In this document: positions 20,498 through 27,588 of the stretch, piece after piece
How the letters are laid out: each line of letters starts with the position of its first letter
Position numbering within the stretch: the first letter of the stretch is position 1
Assembly (NCBI GenBank): GCA_028279895.1
Contig: JANQMY010000410.1
Coordinates: 1-38,512 of the forward strand
From: Alphaproteobacteria bacterium
GTDB taxonomy: Bacteria; Pseudomonadota; Alphaproteobacteria; JANQMY01
DNA: 38,512 bases
Direction of reading: 5' to 3'
Notes under the pieces: generated by a model
The model's database searches: none
What the model saw: only the letters and a program-made list of their open reading frames with translations
Told to the model about the DNA's origin: nothing
Program-made: the position numbers and the translations under genes

Positions 20498-21583
20498 ATG
20501 TCGCTGAGTCAAAGTATGGCCCTGCCACAGATGAAATGGGCGTTTACGACACGTAATGTGGATCGGACGGTTGCAAGCCGGATTATCCCGAATACAGACA
20601 TGGGCCGCCCCGGTGATTTGATTTGTGCTGAGGTTCAGTCAATCGGACAGCATAGCGGTGTGCAGCTAGCGGCTGGCCGCCGGGCCGAAATCTACCCTGG
20701 CGATTTCATCGCAGTGTGCCTGGGTGCCCGTTACGCGCCGGATCAGTTTGAAAGCGAACCACGCATAGAAGATGGCACCTGCCATCTGGTTGCGGCGGGA
20801 GGGATTGCCGGCATCGTAACCCGAAGCCATTCCAACATGAAGAAACCCACACGCCTCAAAGTTCATGGCCTCCTTGGCGACGCCTCCGGTAAGGTATTGA
20901 ATATTCGCGACTTTGCATTGGCGGCAAAAGAGCCTTCTCCGAAAGGTCCGGTATTTGCGGTGTTCGGATCGTCGATGAACGCCGGCAAAACAACCACGGC
21001 CGCGGCTCTGGTACACGGTTTGACCAAGAACGGTTTCAAAGTCGGAGCGTGCAAAGCAACTGGCACCGGCGCATTCGGCGACTATTTCAAAATGCTCGAC
21101 GCAGGTGCGATCAAGGTACTCGACTTCACAGATTTCGGCTATCCAACTACCGTTGGCGCCAGTGCCGACGAGTTAAGAGAAATTGTTGCGGGCCTGATCG
21201 GCCATCTAACATCCGACGGTGCCACGGCGATCGTTGTGGAAATCGCCGACGGCATCCTGCAGAAAGAAACTGCACAATTGGCGCGGTGTCCCTCGTTTAG
21301 AAGTCTGGTCGACGCAACTTTCTTTGCAGGTACCGACGCGATGGGGACGATTAGCGGCGTGCACACGCTCACCAATGCCGGCCTCAACGTTATGGGCGCC
21401 AGCGGGGTCATCTCCAGTTCGCCATTGGGCAGCCAAGAAGTGACCGCCCATATTTCCGTGCCAATGTTAACGCCCAAGGACCTAAAACGAGGCTTGGCAC
21501 TGAAAGAGCTCCTCGAAAACCATGGTCTTGCGGCCGTAGACACGCAGCTAAGAGAGGCGCTCGAGCGGTCGATTGCGGCGTGA
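20498..21583 (+). CDS. P-loop NTPase of unknown function (MobB/DTBS-like fold)
   Basis: 361 residues with a deviant Walker A motif, FGSSMNAGKTTTAAAL, at about 155-170, then GACKATGTGAFGDYF and IVVEIADGILQKET, the latter resembling the acidic metal-site segment of dethiobiotin synthetase/MobB-type enzymes. The N-terminal 130 residues form a separate, mostly beta region (EVQSIGQHSGVQLAAGRR) ending near KVHGLLGD. It is predicted cytoplasmic. DUF1611-type proteins share a similar P-loop, but I cannot confirm membership. ATG 20498 follows AAAGGA. The next gene, an ABC exporter, starts within its stop (GTGA overlap), so the two are made together; it may supply or modify what the exporter carries. 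Confidence 0.75.
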   Translation: MSLSQSMALPQMKWAFTTRNVDRTVASRIIPNTDMGRPGDLICAEVQSIGQHSGVQLAAGRRAEIYPGDFIAVCLGARYAPDQFESEPRIEDGTCHLVAAGGIAGIVTRSHSNMKKPTRLKVHGLLGDASGKVLNIRDFALAAKEPSPKGPVFAVFGSSMNAGKTTTAAALVHGLTKNGFKVGACKATGTGAFGDYFKMLDAGAIKVLDFTDFGYPTTVGASADELREIVAGLIGHLTSDGATAIVVEIADGILQKETAQLARCPSFRSLVDATFFAGTDAMGTISGVHTLTNAGLNVMGASGVISSSPLGSQEVTAHISVPMLTPKDLKRGLALKELLENHGLAAVDTQLREALERSIAA

Positions 21584-23280
21584 CGCATTGGCCCCCCCTG
21601 TTGGCGCCAGGTCGGCGCCGGCACTTCGCAATGGTGATTTTCTGCGGCGTCGGTCAGGCCATCGCCGCAGGCGCCATTGCGTTGCTCATTCGACATACTT
21701 TCGATGCGTTGCTGCGTAACACGCAAGGTCCTTCCACTGGTGAAGCCCTTCTAGCGGGTGCCGGATTCATTATCGCGGGCATTGCCATCTACGCACTACG
21801 GGTAATCGAAAGAGGAGCTGCTGAAGCTTTCGCTCAGAAGTATATCGCCGAGCTTCGGCGTCGAATTTTTTCGCGAGTTATCAATTCAGACTATGGCGCG
21901 TTTCGCCGCAAACGGCGCGGACACCTAATGGTACGCTTCGTCGGCGATCTTGGGGCGGTCCGAAATTGGATCGCTGACGGGCTGTCGCAAGTTACCGTCG
22001 CTGCAATCGTTGTTCCTTTTGTCAGTGCTGTTTTGATCAGCATACACCCCAAAATCATGTCAATCGTATTGCTGATATTGGTTATGGGATTCCTGGCGAT
22101 TTTCTTGTTGCGGCAATCGCTCAAGCAGCGTCATGCGGACGCCCGCCTCAATCGCGGTAGAATGGCTGGTGAGTTCGGCGAAAAACTGACTAACGCCCCT
22201 GTAGTGGCTGCTTATGGCCAAAATCGGCGCGAAGGACGGCGACTATCCCACCGGTCTGAAAACCTGATCCAGGCAAGTGTCGCCCGGCGCCGCCACACAG
22301 CGCTCGCAACCGGAATCCCGGATTGTACCGCAGCGGTGGCCATGTCCGTTATCATTGTCCTAGGTGTCCTTGAGATCAATAGCGGCAATGCCACCCCGGG
22401 TGCTATCATCGCCCTCCTCACGGCTCTCAGCTTAATCGTCGCACCATTACGTGAACTCGCATCCGTGTTTGATCGGTGGCGGAGTTTTTCTGTCGCGAGG
22501 GAAAAGCTCGGCAACCTTCTGTCGATTCCGCAATTAAACACCGCGCCGCGAAGGGGGACGCCGCTGCGCGAGGGAAACGGAAAACTCTCATTTAAGAGTG
22601 TTTCCATAGATGGTTTGTTGACGGGGTTTAGCGCAAAAGTACCCGCCTTCACGGTCGTCGCCATCACTGGCCCCAACGGCGTTGGAAAAAGTGTTTTGCT
22701 CCGCGCCAGCGCGGCACTCGCAAGTTTAGATAGCGGATCTATTCACCTTGACGGCTGCGACTATCGGAAGACTCGACGTCAGCACTTGCGGAAAGCCATT
22801 GGCGTTTATTCAACGGATCTGCCGTTGCTGCGGGGCTCTATCCGCCGAAACATTTTGTATGGGGCTAGAGGCGTGAGCGAGAGGGACCTTGCCGAACTCA
22901 TTCGTGCGACCGGACTAGCCCCATTGCTAGACTCCCTACCCAAAGGCCTCGAGACCCAGATCACCGAAGGTGGAAGTGAACTATCCGCAGGATGGCGCGC
23001 TCGCATTATGCTTGCGAGAGCCATTGCAGGACGTCCGCGCCTTCTTGTTCTTGACGAACCGGAAGCGTCCCTCGATGGGGATGGGCTCAAGACTCTGCAA
23101 GATCTGCTTAACGCCCGGCAGCAAACGATCCTTTTGGCAACACAATCACCCGACTTACTATCGAAAGCTGATCAGATTTGGGATCTCAATGGGACAGCGA
23201 TTGAAATAAAACCTGCGGCACAACCGTTATCAGAGCGCCCCTTAGTTCGACCCTTGAGGCTAGTGGAAAACCGCTCGTGA
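21580..23280 (+). CDS. ABC exporter half-transporter (TMD-NBD fusion) with altered Q- and H-loops
   Basis: 566 residues. The N-terminal half has hydrophobic segments near 18-40, 55-75, 138-158, 160-180, 250-268 and 272-292, i.e. one exporter-type membrane domain. The C-terminal ATPase has intact Walker A (GPNGVGKS, about 364-371) and Walker B (RLLVLDEPEASLD). Two conserved positions differ: the Q-loop reads VYSTDLPLLRGS, with Thr where Gln is usual, and the switch region reads LLATQSPDLL, with Gln in place of His. The signature is LSAGW, not LSGGQ. This is the pattern of a weakened ATPase, so it may pair with another half-transporter or cycle slowly. Overlaps at both ends (GTGA before, GTGA after) lock it into one operon with the P-loop protein and the sensor kinase. 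Confidence 0.88.
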   Translation: MTHWPPLLAPGRRRHFAMVIFCGVGQAIAAGAIALLIRHTFDALLRNTQGPSTGEALLAGAGFIIAGIAIYALRVIERGAAEAFAQKYIAELRRRIFSRVINSDYGAFRRKRRGHLMVRFVGDLGAVRNWIADGLSQVTVAAIVVPFVSAVLISIHPKIMSIVLLILVMGFLAIFLLRQSLKQRHADARLNRGRMAGEFGEKLTNAPVVAAYGQNRREGRRLSHRSENLIQASVARRRHTALATGIPDCTAAVAMSVIIVLGVLEINSGNATPGAIIALLTALSLIVAPLRELASVFDRWRSFSVAREKLGNLLSIPQLNTAPRRGTPLREGNGKLSFKSVSIDGLLTGFSAKVPAFTVVAITGPNGVGKSVLLRASAALASLDSGSIHLDGCDYRKTRRQHLRKAIGVYSTDLPLLRGSIRRNILYGARGVSERDLAELIRATGLAPLLDSLPKGLETQITEGGSELSAGWRARIMLARAIAGRPRLLVLDEPEASLDGDGLKTLQDLLNARQQTILLATQSPDLLSKADQIWDLNGTAIEIKPAAQPLSERPLVRPLRLVENRS

Positions 23281-24929
23281 CGCTTAAAGACCGCAGATTC
23301 CTCGCTAATTTCGCTTATCCGTTCGGTAAGATTGGGTTCCGCACACGGCTGAGCATCGCCTTCTTGTTTTTTATGATTGTGATTGCGATCGGCACCGCCA
23401 TTTCTTTCATCGGCACTGAACGCTCGATCTATCATCTCGACCGAAGCCGGATTGCTCACGAACAATTACAGCTCTATTTAGCGGTGACGAAAAAGTCGAA
23501 CTGGCTGCTCCGAAATCTGTATCAGGACGCCTTGACCGACCGCCCCTCAGACGAAACCCTAAACCGCGAGCTGACGGCTGCCATCCGCGCCGACTTGATA
23601 AAACTCCGCGATCTGACACGCATAGAAGTACCGCTTGTTGGTATTCGAACGGCGGAAGCAGAAGAAGAGGCTGAGGAATTACTAAGCCTGATTCAGATCG
23701 AAGGCGGGCTTACCGGTCTGTTTAATGCTGTAGAGCGATTCGAGAAAGATGCTCCCAGCCTTTCAGCCATCGAGAAAAATGACCGGTTAGAAGGAATTTC
23801 CATGAGGTTTGACCGGGACTTCATGGCACATATTGAGGACATCTTGGAAGACGAACGCGGCGAAGTGCAGCGCACGGATGACGCGGCACAACGTTTGGCC
23901 GTGTTTCTGGAGCTACTCACCACAGCAAACGCAGTGATCGCGCTGCCGGTGGCTGTGTTGATGCTAATTCTTCTTACACGCGGATTTAACAGCGCTTTTT
24001 CTCAGCTTCACACGGGTGCAACGTCCCTCACGAAAGGCAAGATGGGTCACCGTATCGCACGGCTGGGCGACCCGGAGCTCGACCAACTGGGGCTGGCCTT
24101 CAACCAAATGGCCGAAGAACTGAGCAAGAACCGCGCCCATCTTCTTAAGACCAACGATTCTTTGGAACAAATTGTCCAGGAACGCACCAAAGAACTTGAG
24201 ACCGCGAACAGAAGCTTGGGCGACGCAGATCGATTGAGACGGCGGTTCTTTGCGGACATCAGTCATGAGTTGCGCACACCGCTCACGGTTATCCGCGGTG
24301 AAGCCGAAATTGCCCTTCGTGGTAACGACAAAACCATTGAAGACTATCGTGCCAGTCTGAAACGTGTCGTCGGTCAGGCGGAACATACCGCGCAGTTGGT
24401 GGACGACCTTTTGTTTATGGCGCGGGCAAATGCTGGCCAACCACGTTTGGATACTACGTCAGTCGCCCTTAATGAGCTTCTGAAGAACGTCGCCCACGAT
24501 TTCGACAGTGCGGCGCAGCCTAAGCAAATCGAAATCGAATGCGATCTTGCCGATGACCATTTGGTCGTCGTGGGCGATCGCCGGCGCCTTCGACAGGTGT
24601 TCAATGTTTTGCTGGACAACGCCATCCGATATTCGTCGGAGTGCGGCAGGGTGCGGATCACCACCCAGCGCGGCGCACATGGAATCGTCGTTACGGTCGA
24701 AGACAACGGGATTGGGATTGCTCAGGAGGATCTTGAGCACATTTTCGATCGCTACTACCGCGGCGGTAATGCTTCGGGGCATACGGATGGAACCGGACTT
24801 GGATTACCGGTTGCCAAGGCCATTATCGACTCGCACCAAGGCACCATCGGCATAATGAGCACGCTCGGCGAAGGTGCCACAGTGACGGTGACACTACCAA
24901 GGGAAGGGCAAATTCAGTCGGTCGCCTGA
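23277..24929 (+). CDS. Membrane sensor histidine kinase
   Basis: 550 residues. TM1 is about 25-46, a helical periplasmic domain runs to about 208, and TM2 is about 212-234. A HAMP-like linker follows (LTKGKMGHRIARLGDPELDQL), then a coiled coil (LEQIVQERTKELE). HisKA carries the phospho-accepting H330 in FADISHELRTPL. The ATPase domain has the N box (NVLLDNAIRYS), G1 (VEDNGIGI) and G2 (GTGLGLPVAK). The GTG start overlaps the ABC gene stop. The response regulator at 25194 is the obvious partner, but it is separated by 264 bases containing a sigma-type promoter, so the two can be expressed independently. The signal is unknown; its operon partners suggest an envelope or transport cue. Confidence 0.93.
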   Translation: MTLKDRRFLANFAYPFGKIGFRTRLSIAFLFFMIVIAIGTAISFIGTERSIYHLDRSRIAHEQLQLYLAVTKKSNWLLRNLYQDALTDRPSDETLNRELTAAIRADLIKLRDLTRIEVPLVGIRTAEAEEEAEELLSLIQIEGGLTGLFNAVERFEKDAPSLSAIEKNDRLEGISMRFDRDFMAHIEDILEDERGEVQRTDDAAQRLAVFLELLTTANAVIALPVAVLMLILLTRGFNSAFSQLHTGATSLTKGKMGHRIARLGDPELDQLGLAFNQMAEELSKNRAHLLKTNDSLEQIVQERTKELETANRSLGDADRLRRRFFADISHELRTPLTVIRGEAEIALRGNDKTIEDYRASLKRVVGQAEHTAQLVDDLLFMARANAGQPRLDTTSVALNELLKNVAHDFDSAAQPKQIEIECDLADDHLVVVGDRRRLRQVFNVLLDNAIRYSSECGRVRITTQRGAHGIVVTVEDNGIGIAQEDLEHIFDRYYRGGNASGHTDGTGLGLPVAKAIIDSHQGTIGIMSTLGEGATVTVTLPREGQIQSVA

Positions 24930-24965
24930 CATACCAAAAATCGGCTCGAAATAGGCCGCTTCGTT

Positions 24966-24991
24966 GGAATAAGGCGATAGCCAAAAACGTT
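24966..24991 (+). promoter_or_regulatory. ECF sigma-type promoter GGAAT-N17-CGTT
   Basis: GGAAT at 24966-24970 and CGTT at 24988-24991, 17 bases apart, the form used by EcfG-like ECF sigma factors. The same arrangement, including the A after GGAAT, stands before the ECF sigma gene at 29300-29325. It would start a transcript near 24998 that covers the 40-codon ORF, the response regulator, the acidic-repeat protein and perhaps the beta-barrel. Motif match only. Confidence 0.62.
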
Positions 24992-25008
24992 TAATAGACA
25001 GGCAGAAG

Positions 25009-25131
25009 ATGATGTCGGATTGGTTTAAGAGCCGGTTCATTGGCCTCCACCAGTACGGTGTTCTTGGCAATCCGCATCATCCCACGCCGCAAAATAACGC
25101 TCAAACTGAATTTATTAACGAAGAGACCTAA
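25009..25131 (+). CDS. Possible 40-residue peptide under the sigma-type promoter
   Basis: An open frame starting ATGATG (first ATG 25009) and ending in TAA, encoding MMSDWFKSRFIGLHQYGVLG and then a polar, Asn/Gln-rich end. CAGG lies six bases before the first ATG, and the sigma-type promoter ends 17 bases upstream, so it would be the first frame on that transcript. No signal peptide, membrane segment or family is recognised. It could be a real small protein, a leader peptide for the regulator gene 62 bases downstream, or chance. Confidence 0.35.
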   Translation: MMSDWFKSRFIGLHQYGVLGNPHHPTPQNNAQTEFINEET

Positions 25132-25193
25132 AGATCCAAGCCCACAGCTTTTTTCTAAGGGAATCAAACAAAAAATTGCACTGGGAAATAGGT

Positions 25194-25892
25194 ATGTCGT
25201 TGCTGGTGGTGGAAGACGATACACGCGTCGCGGACTTCCTGATCCGAGGTCTCAAAGCGGAAGGGTACGGGGTGGACCATGCAGAGAACGGTCTGCTCGG
25301 GCACGATATGGCGCTGGCGACCAGTTATGACCTGATCATCTTGGACCTTATGTTGCCCGAGATGCATGGTTTGGACGTGTGTCAGGAACTTAGAAAATCG
25401 GGCGTTTTTACACCGATCATTATGCTGACGGCCATGGATACTCTGGAAGACCGTATCGAGGGATTGCGCCTCGGTGCCGACGATTACCTCCCTAAGCCGT
25501 TCGCCTTTGACGAGTTACTGGCACGCATCGAGGCCCAACTCAGGCGAGCGGCACGCTTCGAACAGCCGCGGGAAATCGTTCAAGTCGGCGACTTGAGTTT
25601 GAATCTTGAAACACTGGATGTCTATCGCGCAAACGAGATGATCGAGCTGACCGCCAAGGAGCTGGCAATTCTTGAACTACTGATGCGCTCACCTGGAAAA
25701 GTATTCAGTAGAGAGAGGATCTTGAGTAATGTCTGGGGAACGAATGTCGACCCCCTAACCAACATTGTCGATGTGTATATCGGCAAGCTGCGAAAGAAGA
25801 TAGATGCGGATCGTGACGGAAGCGTTTTAAAAACCATTCGAGGCCGCGGGTACAAGATTGTCGACCAGTCGCGACAATCCCAGGCCATTTGA
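25194..25892 (+). CDS. OmpR/PhoB-family response regulator
   Basis: 232 residues from ATG 25194 (ribosome binding site GGGA about ten bases upstream); a TTG at 25176 would add six residues and is less likely. The receiver domain has the acidic pair (VVEDD), the phosphorylation site D51 in LIILDLMLPEMHG, the switch Thr in IIMLTAMD, and Lys in DYLPKPF. The C-terminal winged helix is of the OmpR type (LTAKELAILELLMRSPGKVFSRERIL, read in two parts; VDVYIGKLRKKID; IRGRGYKI). It is the likely partner of the kinase at 23277. The acidic-repeat gene follows after 35 bases, so regulator, acidic protein and perhaps barrel form one transcript. Confidence 0.94.
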   Translation: MSLLVVEDDTRVADFLIRGLKAEGYGVDHAENGLLGHDMALATSYDLIILDLMLPEMHGLDVCQELRKSGVFTPIIMLTAMDTLEDRIEGLRLGADDYLPKPFAFDELLARIEAQLRRAARFEQPREIVQVGDLSLNLETLDVYRANEMIELTAKELAILELLMRSPGKVFSRERILSNVWGTNVDPLTNIVDVYIGKLRKKIDADRDGSVLKTIRGRGYKIVDQSRQSQAI

Positions 25893-25927
25893 AGCAATTG
25901 CCACCCATTTCATAGGAGAGATCGGTT

Positions 25928-26389
25928 ATGTCGAATTTGAAGATGTCATGTTCTGTTTTGGCGGTAAGCGCTTTGATGGGATGGCAGATGACTGCTTATG
26001 CCGCCAATCCCATTACCGAAAGATCGGCAACTCCGTCCGGGATACAGGACATATTCACACAAGACACGCCAATTGTCCTTGCCCAGTTCGGCGACGACGT
26101 GGACGATGATGTTCGCGACGACGTGGACGATGACGTCGATGACGACGTGGACGACGACATCGATGACGATATCGACGATGACATCGATGACGATATCGAC
26201 GATGACATTGATGATGAAATCGAAGACGAGGTTGACGACGAAATCGACGATGACATCGATGATGAAATCGAAGACGAGGTTGACGACGAAATCGAAGACG
26301 ACATCGATGATGAAACTGACGACGAGATCCAAGATGAAATCGACGACGATGTCGAAGATGACATTGATGATGATCGTGGCGAAGACTAG
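25928..26389 (+). CDS. Secreted acidic tetrad-repeat protein
   Basis: 153 residues. A clear signal peptide (basic start, hydrophobic core VLAVSALMGW, cleavage after AYA near residue 26) is followed by about 28 ordinary residues (NPITERSATPSGIQDIF). Then come 24 consecutive tetrads of the form (D/E)-D-(D/E)-(I/V) from residue 55 to 150, ending GED. There is no Cys, Gly-rich turn or aromatic residue in the array. The mature protein must be extremely acidic, with a hydrophobic residue exactly every fourth position. Such a chain could bind Ca2+ or other cations, coat a basic surface, or fold only when charge is neutralised; I do not recognise a family. ATG 25928 has AGGAGA upstream. The neighbouring protease carries the same array, which argues for a shared partner. 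Confidence 0.85.
   Translation: MSNLKMSCSVLAVSALMGWQMTAYAANPITERSATPSGIQDIFTQDTPIVLAQFGDDVDDDVRDDVDDDVDDDVDDDIDDDIDDDIDDDIDDDIDDEIEDEVDDEIDDDIDDEIEDEVDDEIEDDIDDETDDEIQDEIDDDVEDDIDDDRGED
26090..26377 (+). repeat. 12-base/4-codon repeat array encoding acidic tetrads
   Basis: Twenty-four 12-base units coding mainly GA(C/T)-GA(C/T)-GA(C/T/A)-(A/G)T(C/T). Within it a longer near-identical 48-base unit occurs twice in tandem (starting 26210 and 26258, 16 residues each), which shows recent expansion by unequal recombination or slippage. Apparent long frames on the opposite strand here are by-products of this simple sequence. Confidence 0.9.
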
Positions 26390-26419
26390 CTAGCCGCACA
26401 ACCACCGCCTACATGTTAC

Positions 26420-26447
26420 GGCGGCCCATGCATCAACCGGGGCCGCC
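26420..26447 (+). other. GC-rich hairpin between the acidic and barrel genes
   Basis: GGCGGCCC and GGGCCGCC form a perfect 8-bp stem around a 12-base loop, 30 bases after the acidic-protein stop. There is no T-run. It may protect or partly terminate the upstream message and so set different levels for the acidic protein and the barrel. Confidence 0.5.
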
Positions 26448-26480
26448 GGAACACATCCAAAACATACCCTGGGGATACCA

Positions 26481-27437
26481 ATGAAAACGAAATTGTTTGT
26501 CACGCTTGCCGGCGCAACCGTTCTGGCCATAACTCAGGTTGCGGCTCAGGACACCGTGCGTGATAAGGAAGACCTAAACTTTGCCGATCGCGTGAAGGAA
26601 AGCCCCTTCTCCATCGACTTTAGCACCGGGATCGAATACGACACGAATGTGTCGGTTGTCGAAGTTGATACGTCGACGGCCGAAGGTGATTTTGCTGCAC
26701 TCCTAGACCTTGGCATCGAATACGAAACTGAAATTGCCCCAGATACGTCCCTTGAAATTGGCTATGATTTTGGCCAGGACATTCAATTCGATTTCACCGA
26801 TTTCAATACACAGACACACCGTGGCTCCCTTGAACTATCACATGATTTTGGAGATGTAGATGTTGGAGCGTCCTACCAATTCATCCACTCCAGGTTAGGC
26901 GGCGACGGTTTTTTGACAATTAATCGGGTGTCTCCATATGTGTCCACTTATGTCGGTGATCGAACGGCATATTTGCGCGGCTCTTACATCTATACCGACA
27001 AGAACTTCGTGGGTGTCGCCGACCGAGATTCTGACGTAAACGCCATCAACGGTGAAGTCTTTTACTTCCTCAACGGCCTCACGACTTACTTCATTTTGGG
27101 ATACCGCTATGAGTCGGAGGACGCCGTCGGGCCAGAGTTCGACTTCACAGCGCACAACACCAAGCTCCGCGTCATTCAGCGCTTTCCGCTGGGTGATCGC
27201 CGAGCCAAATTTCGGGCAGGATGGCGCTACGAGAACCGCAACTACGATTCGATCACCCCTTCAATCGGCGCCATTCGGGATGACGAGCGGCACAAATTCG
27301 ACGCGTCGGTGGAGATCCCGCTGAACGACATTTTCTACGCTGAATTGGAATACAACTACGACATCTTCAACTCGAACCTGCCGTCCGTCGACTTCAATCA
27401 AAGTGTCGTAACGTTTCGAATTGGCGGCGAACTCTAA
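26481..27437 (+). CDS. Outer-membrane beta-barrel protein
   Basis: 318 residues with a signal peptide (MKTKLFVTLAGATVLAI, cleavage near QVAAQ, residue 23). The rest alternates polar and hydrophobic/aromatic residues in many short strands (SLEIGYDFGQD, VGASYQFIHS, TAYLRGSYIYTD, YFILGYRYESE, FRAGWRYENRNYDS), giving perhaps 14-16 strands with short periplasmic and longer acidic outer loops. It closes with SVVTFRIGGEL, ending in Leu where Phe is usual. It looks like the barrel type described as outer-membrane beta-barrel or DUF560/porin-like; no plug or POTRA region is present. It lies 91 bases after the acidic gene and is a natural outer-membrane partner for the secreted acidic protein or the protease. 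Ribosome binding site GGGGA precedes ATG. Confidence 0.82.
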   Translation: MKTKLFVTLAGATVLAITQVAAQDTVRDKEDLNFADRVKESPFSIDFSTGIEYDTNVSVVEVDTSTAEGDFAALLDLGIEYETEIAPDTSLEIGYDFGQDIQFDFTDFNTQTHRGSLELSHDFGDVDVGASYQFIHSRLGGDGFLTINRVSPYVSTYVGDRTAYLRGSYIYTDKNFVGVADRDSDVNAINGEVFYFLNGLTTYFILGYRYESEDAVGPEFDFTAHNTKLRVIQRFPLGDRRAKFRAGWRYENRNYDSITPSIGAIRDDERHKFDASVEIPLNDIFYAELEYNYDIFNSNLPSVDFNQSVVTFRIGGEL

Positions 27438-27449
27438 ACGTACCTTAGA

Positions 27450-27558
27450 GCGCGATCAGGTTGTAGCCTGATCCGGGATGGAATCCGGTTAACCGTCCGA
27501 TCGCGCGACCAACGGTGAATCGTAGGCATGATCATGTTTCCGTGAAAAATGATCATGC
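27450..27558. repeat. Complex palindromic intergenic element
   Basis: Between the convergent barrel and protease genes. Outer arms GCGCGATC (27450-27457) and GATCGCGC (27499-27506) enclose a hairpin GATCAGG/CCTGATC and a CCGG...CCGG segment. A second hairpin at 27526-27558 has a perfect 10-bp stem (GCATGATCAT/ATGATCATGC) capped by TTTC/GAAA. The form resembles dispersed palindromic intergenic elements of Alphaproteobacteria and could also terminate both genes. Confidence 0.6.
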
Positions 27559-27588
27559 CCTAGATCTCGTGTTTAGTCCGGCGCACGG

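Noticed and set aside
26090..26377. Regular short repeats reminiscent of a CRISPR or tandem-repeat array
   Set aside because: The unit is 12 bases, stays in frame and has no spacers; it is a protein-coding repeat.
25946..26405. Long Ser-rich, Val/Ile-rich and Arg/His-rich frames opposite or overlapping the acidic array, and similar ones at 28554-29159 opposite the protease array
   Set aside because: They are what a simple GAC/GAT repeat gives in other frames; they lack start signals, and the acidic frames have proper signal peptides.
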